NCBI GenBank assembly: GCA_964535025.1
Contig: CAZHRW010000237.1
Location: 1-9,328 of the forward strand
Reading direction: 5' to 3'
Length of the DNA stretch: 9,328 nucleotides
Source of the DNA: JAAYZK01 sp964535025
GTDB taxonomy: Bacteria > Planctomycetota > Phycisphaerae > SM23-33 > FEN-1343
The notes below the pieces were generated by a model. That model ran no database searches and was not told the origin of the DNA. It saw only the letters and a program-made list of their open reading frames with translations. Position 1 is the first letter of the stretch. Each line of letters begins with the position of its first letter. The position numbers and the translations under genes were made by a program. Shown here in pieces: positions 6,536 to 9,328 of the stretch.

Positions 6536-8656
6536 ATGACCTCCGCAGTCGCCATCATCGTGATCCAGTTCGTCGCATCGGAGTCAACCATGACCGCCCA
6601 ACTCAGCCCCATCGCCATTCCCATCGCCCCTGACGTCCTGGACGACACTGCCATCGTCGTGGCCTTCGAGGCCGGGCAACTCGCCCGAGATGTCCGCCTG
6701 GGGCGTGATGGGGTGGAACTGTACGACCGCGGGCTCATCGAAGACGACGGCGCCGGGAGCAACAACTGGCGGCCGGAGCCGGATGCGCCCAAGGGAATGG
6801 TTCGCGGACCGCTGCAGGCGCGGAAGATCCTCCATGTCCTCCGGCCCGCATGCCGGCATGTCCGTCTGACGCTGGAGGCTTGGCCGATCAACGGGGAAAC
6901 CGAGCCGTTGGCCCTCACGCTCAATGGCGACGAAGCGACACGGCGAACCCTCCGACCCGGCGAGCCGACCCCCGAGGGCTGGCGCACCGCCGAGCTGCCG
7001 GGCGACGCGCTGCGATGCGGCGACAATGAGATCCTGTTGACCTGCGGCGGCACCTCCGGCTGGGGCGTGGGCGTCGCCCGGCGGAAGGCGATCATCCGCA
7101 ACGACGGCAGCCGCCGCGATGCACCGGTGCGAAGTTTCGCCTCCGCCGACGGCGGGGAGACCTGGATCGCCGGTATCGCGGCCGACGGCGAACCTGTGGA
7201 CGGGGAGTACATGATTCGCCTGGCCCTGGATCAGTATGCTGTCGAAGGGGAATTGATCGGCCCGGTGGTCGATCTGGCGGCCAGCGACGTCGCCGACCCT
7301 GTTGTTGCCGCCCCGATCGACGTCCACGCCGTCCGCCTTGTCCCAACGGCCGAGACCCCAGCCGGAACATCCGTGCGCCTGGCGCTGCGCAGCGGGCCCG
7401 GTCCGGTCGTCGATGATGACTGGTCCTGCTGGCGGGAGGTCAACGCGGAAAACGCCATCGGCGGTCCCCTCCAGCGGTTTATCCAGTGGCGCGCGGTGCT
7501 GCAGACCGACGATCCGACGTCCACGCCGGTCCTGACCGACCTCGACGTCGAGGCCGACGTCGTCGCACGACCGCCCGCCTGGGCCGAGGGGATCACCGTC
7601 CGTTCCGCCCACAACGAAACGATCCGCTACACGTCCATTCCGTTCGAGTACGAGCGCCACGACGAGCCTCGCCTGCTCGAACTGCGGGAGAAGTATAAGC
7701 TCGACGAGGTCGTCGCCGGCGCCGACAGCGAACTGGAAAAGATGCGCAAGCTCCAGGCGTGGGTATCGCGGCAGTGGGAATACGAACCGCCCGAGCCGCC
7801 GTACCCGGCCTGGGACACCCACGAAATCCTCGAGCGGCGGCAGGGCTTCTGCGTCCAGTACGCCATCGTTTACATGCAGTGTGCCCTGAGCCTGGGCATG
7901 CAGACCCGCTTCGTGTTCGGTATCTTCCCCAACGCACGCGTCGCCGGCGAGCACATCTGCGGCCATGAGGTCTGTGAGTTCTGGTCGAACGAGTACGGCA
8001 AATGGGTGATGATCGACCCCAATCGCAATGAGCTGTTCCTCGACCGCGCGACCGGTGTGCCGATGAGCATTTTGGAACTGCGCGCCGAGTTACTGCGGTT
8101 GTATAGCCCGGATCGGCCATTGAGCTTCGAGCCACTGGAAATCGACGCGATGAAGCCCTCGCCGGGCCTGTTGCTCTGGAAAGGCGGCGAACAGGCCCCC
8201 GAGGTCGATCCCCCGCGGATGCACGTCAAGTGGGGCTGCATGCACTGGATGCCCCGGAACAATATGTACGCCCACCGCTATCCCGAGCCCATCGCCCAGG
8301 GGCGCAGCCCATGGTCGTGGACGGGCTACTGGAACTGGGACGACGGCCTGACGCCCCGTTCAGCTCGGTGGTCCAACTATACCGGGCGCCAGAGCGACCT
8401 GGATTGGACGCTCAATCAGGTGCGGTGGGCCGCGACGGCCGGCGATCGACCCGGTGACGTCCTCCTGCGCCTCGGCACCGTCACGCCCGATTTCGACACA
8501 TACCTTGTTTGCATCGATGGAGGCGACTGGCAATCTGTCGATGATCGCCTCACCTGGACGCTTCACGACGGCGTCAATCGTATCGATCTTCGCATCCGCA
8601 ACCGCGCCGGCGTGCTCGGCGTGATCAGCCACATCGAATTGGACTACGCCCCCTGA
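6536..8656 (+). CDS. Transglutaminase-like (papain-fold) domain protein
   Basis: A protein of 706 residues from ATG 6536. Numbering from that start, a transglutaminase-like core lies at about 395-500 with a Cys-His-Asp set: C438 in RRQGFCVQYA, H477 in ICGHEVCEFW and D494 in WVMIDPNRN. Before it lie about 390 residues of beta-rich, all-beta-looking sequence, probably sandwich domains, including the sialidase-type Asp-box SADGGETW at 203-210. After it come a Trp-rich stretch (about 560-625, with WSWTGYWNWDD) and a C-terminal beta domain. The core could be a protease, a deamidase or non-catalytic; the substrate is unknown. AGGAG at 6524-6528 (7-base spacer) favours this ATG. ATG 6590, with GGAG six bases upstream, is nearly as good and gives 688 residues. 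An upstream TTG at 6521 would add an Arg-containing n-region before a short hydrophobic run, a possible secretion signal but poorly supported. The gene follows the kinase gene and has its own promoter candidate. Confidence 0.82.
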   Translation: MTSAVAIIVIQFVASESTMTAQLSPIAIPIAPDVLDDTAIVVAFEAGQLARDVRLGRDGVELYDRGLIEDDGAGSNNWRPEPDAPKGMVRGPLQARKILHVLRPACRHVRLTLEAWPINGETEPLALTLNGDEATRRTLRPGEPTPEGWRTAELPGDALRCGDNEILLTCGGTSGWGVGVARRKAIIRNDGSRRDAPVRSFASADGGETWIAGIAADGEPVDGEYMIRLALDQYAVEGELIGPVVDLAASDVADPVVAAPIDVHAVRLVPTAETPAGTSVRLALRSGPGPVVDDDWSCWREVNAENAIGGPLQRFIQWRAVLQTDDPTSTPVLTDLDVEADVVARPPAWAEGITVRSAHNETIRYTSIPFEYERHDEPRLLELREKYKLDEVVAGADSELEKMRKLQAWVSRQWEYEPPEPPYPAWDTHEILERRQGFCVQYAIVYMQCALSLGMQTRFVFGIFPNARVAGEHICGHEVCEFWSNEYGKWVMIDPNRNELFLDRATGVPMSILELRAELLRLYSPDRPLSFEPLEIDAMKPSPGLLLWKGGEQAPEVDPPRMHVKWGCMHWMPRNNMYAHRYPEPIAQGRSPWSWTGYWNWDDGLTPRSARWSNYTGRQSDLDWTLNQVRWAATAGDRPGDVLLRLGTVTPDFDTYLVCIDGGDWQSVDDRLTWTLHDGVNRIDLRIRNRAGVLGVISHIELDYAP

Positions 8657-8838
8657 CGGCCAGCGAGTCAACGCGGCAGCCTGTTGCCTTGGCAGGGCTC
8701 CATCGGCAGAATGCCTCGAGCAAGGGGGGGACCGGACTGCGAGAGATTCAGAGACTTTCCGCCGGCGGGCGGTCGAAAGGCGTCGCCGAACCGTGGATGG
8801 GCGTTGCGAATCGCCGAGGCATCTCGTCCGCGGCGTCT

Positions 8839-8847
8839 TGCTATAAC
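8839..8847 (+). promoter_or_regulatory. Extended -10 promoter candidate just before the hairpin
   Basis: TG-C-TATAAC is an extended -10 element: TGn followed by a hexamer matching five of six positions. No good -35 lies upstream, which extended -10 promoters can tolerate. Initiation would fall at about 8853-8854, essentially at the first bases of the 13-bp hairpin, so any transcript would begin with that structure. A single short motif in intergenic DNA is weak evidence. Confidence 0.25.
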
Positions 8848-8850
8848 ACG

Positions 8851-8882
8851 CGAGGCCAACCGATTCGTGTCGGTTGGCCTCG
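8851..8882 (+). terminator. Perfect 13-bp hairpin, terminator or structured RNA
   Basis: CGAGGCCAACCGA (8851-8863) and TCGGTTGGCCTCG (8870-8882) are exact reverse complements around a six-base TTCGTG loop. It lies 194 bases after the transglutaminase stop and is the strongest stem in the window. No U-run follows on either strand, so it is not a textbook intrinsic terminator, although many GC-rich bacteria have such forms. It could instead protect a 3' end or form the 5' part of a small RNA starting at the extended -10 just upstream. Confidence 0.5.
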
Positions 8883-9095
8883 ATAGTGTGGTCCACACCG
8901 CATTCGGCCGCTGCGGAACCCAAAATGCTGATTCATGCACGGCGAAATAAAGAAAAGCCGTCAGAGACCCGGGGTTAGCGGTCGGGGGCGGCCAGATCGC
9001 CAGGCAGCAGGTTCTTGCATCCCAGCGGAGGTGGTCCAAAATGTCGGGCTGTTGCCATTGCAGGACTTACGGCGGTTGGGATGGAGGCGAGAACG

Positions 9096-9328
9096 ATGCT
9101 CCCCAAGTGGTTGACGGCGTTGCTGGTGCTGCTTCACGAGGCGTGGTCGGCTCGCCGCGATGGCCATATCCGGTTCCTGAAGCTCCAGGTCGAGATGCTC
9201 AAGGAGAGGCTGCCCGGCAACCGGGTGATCCTGGACCCGGTTGAACGGCGACGGCTGATGAAGATTGGCGCGGAGATCGACCATAAGGTCGAGGATACCC
9301 TCGGAATCGTCAGCATCAAGACCTATCG
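9096..9328 (+). CDS. Transposase/integrase N-terminal fragment, cut by window edge
   Basis: An open frame of 77 complete codons runs from ATG 9096 off the right edge, preceded by GGAGG at 9083-9087 with an eight-base spacer. The translation begins MLPKWLTALLVLLHEAWSAR and continues with RFLKLQVEMLKERLPGNRVI, then DPVERRRLMKIGAEIDHKV and LGIVSIKTY. This is the N-terminal and helix-turn-helix part that I recall in the rve-type (DDE) integrases/transposases common in planctomycetes, in which 'PGNRVxLxPxERxRLxxxGxxxxH' and 'IVSxKTYRRW' precede the catalytic domain. The DDE residues would lie beyond the window and cannot be checked, so intactness is unknown. The presumed role is mobilisation of an insertion sequence. 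The IS family cannot be named from this piece. Confidence 0.75.
   Translation, partial: MLPKWLTALLVLLHEAWSARRDGHIRFLKLQVEMLKERLPGNRVILDPVERRRLMKIGAEIDHKVEDTLGIVSIKTY

Larger units (their letters stand above)
8657..9095. other. Structured intergenic stretch before the transposase gene
   Basis: I see no convincing gene in these 439 bases; open frames on both strands give unrecognisable, low-complexity Arg/Pro/Ser-rich translations. The stretch contains a G7 run (8724-8730) and a series of inverted repeats. These are the 13-bp hairpin at 8851-8882, the near-adjacent GTGTGG-T-CCACAC at 8886-8898, CCGCA/TGCGG arms at 8898-8902 and 8912-8916, and ACGGC/GCCGT arms at 8939-8943 and 8957-8961 around an A-rich loop. 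The left end of the mobile element whose gene starts at 9096 should lie towards the right of this stretch, but its boundary cannot be fixed without the other end. Confidence 0.5.

Noticed and set aside
6584..7966. Minus-strand open frame of 460 codons opposite the transglutaminase gene
   Set aside because: It reads as the mirror of a well-supported gene with biased composition and no ribosome site that stands out.
8668..9039. Minus-strand 123-codon frame and plus-strand 88-codon frame (8684-8950) as small genes
   Set aside because: Neither translation is recognisable, both cross the hairpin cluster, and neither has a good ribosome site. A small gene cannot be fully excluded.
9052..9080. TTGCCA at 9052-9057 as a -35 for the transposase gene
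   Set aside because: No -10-like hexamer lies 15-19 bases downstream.
1..9328. CRISPR array, tRNA, rRNA or a known defence system
   Set aside because: No regularly spaced repeats, no tRNA-like cloverleaf or rRNA segments were seen, and none of the proteins belongs to a defence family I recognise.

Overview
The window is GC-rich (roughly two thirds G+C by eye) and looks like bacterial chromosome. Several features point to the Planctomycetota, possibly a Phycisphaerae-like lineage: a BatA/VWA membrane protein of the kind common there, a large uncharacterised transglutaminase-fold protein, and a transposase/integrase N-terminus of a type I recall as abundant in planctomycetes. The lineage is an inference from gene style and was not tested.

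Layout, left to right. Positions 1-167 are a GC-rich leader. Positions 168-2030 (+) encode a 620-residue BatA-type protein with a von Willebrand A domain. This gene converges on a 663-residue glutamine-dependent NAD+ synthetase (nadE, 4051-2060, -); their stops are about 30 bases apart, with a small hairpin lying over the nadE stop. A 334-base divergent region (4052-4385) follows. Positions 4386-6431 (+) encode a soluble PAS-PAS-histidine kinase-receiver hybrid. A well-formed sigma70-type promoter candidate overlaps its stop codon (TTGACG-N17-TATTAT, 6428-6456). After it come a leader hairpin and a roughly 700-residue protein with a transglutaminase-like Cys-His-Asp core (6536-8656, +). A 439-base non-coding stretch rich in inverted repeats follows, including a perfect 13-bp hairpin at 8851-8882. 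The window ends inside a probable transposase/integrase gene (9096 to beyond the edge).

The genes do not form one obvious pathway. nadE is housekeeping NAD synthesis. The BatA-like protein would normally work with a MoxR ATPase and a DUF58 protein, neither of which is visible here. The kinase and the transglutaminase protein lie in the same direction about 100 bases apart, but the second appears to have its own promoter, so co-regulation is only possible. No tRNA, rRNA, CRISPR array or recognised defence system was seen. The least explained parts are the transglutaminase-fold protein, the structured region before the transposase, and the G-tracts in the VWA gene.
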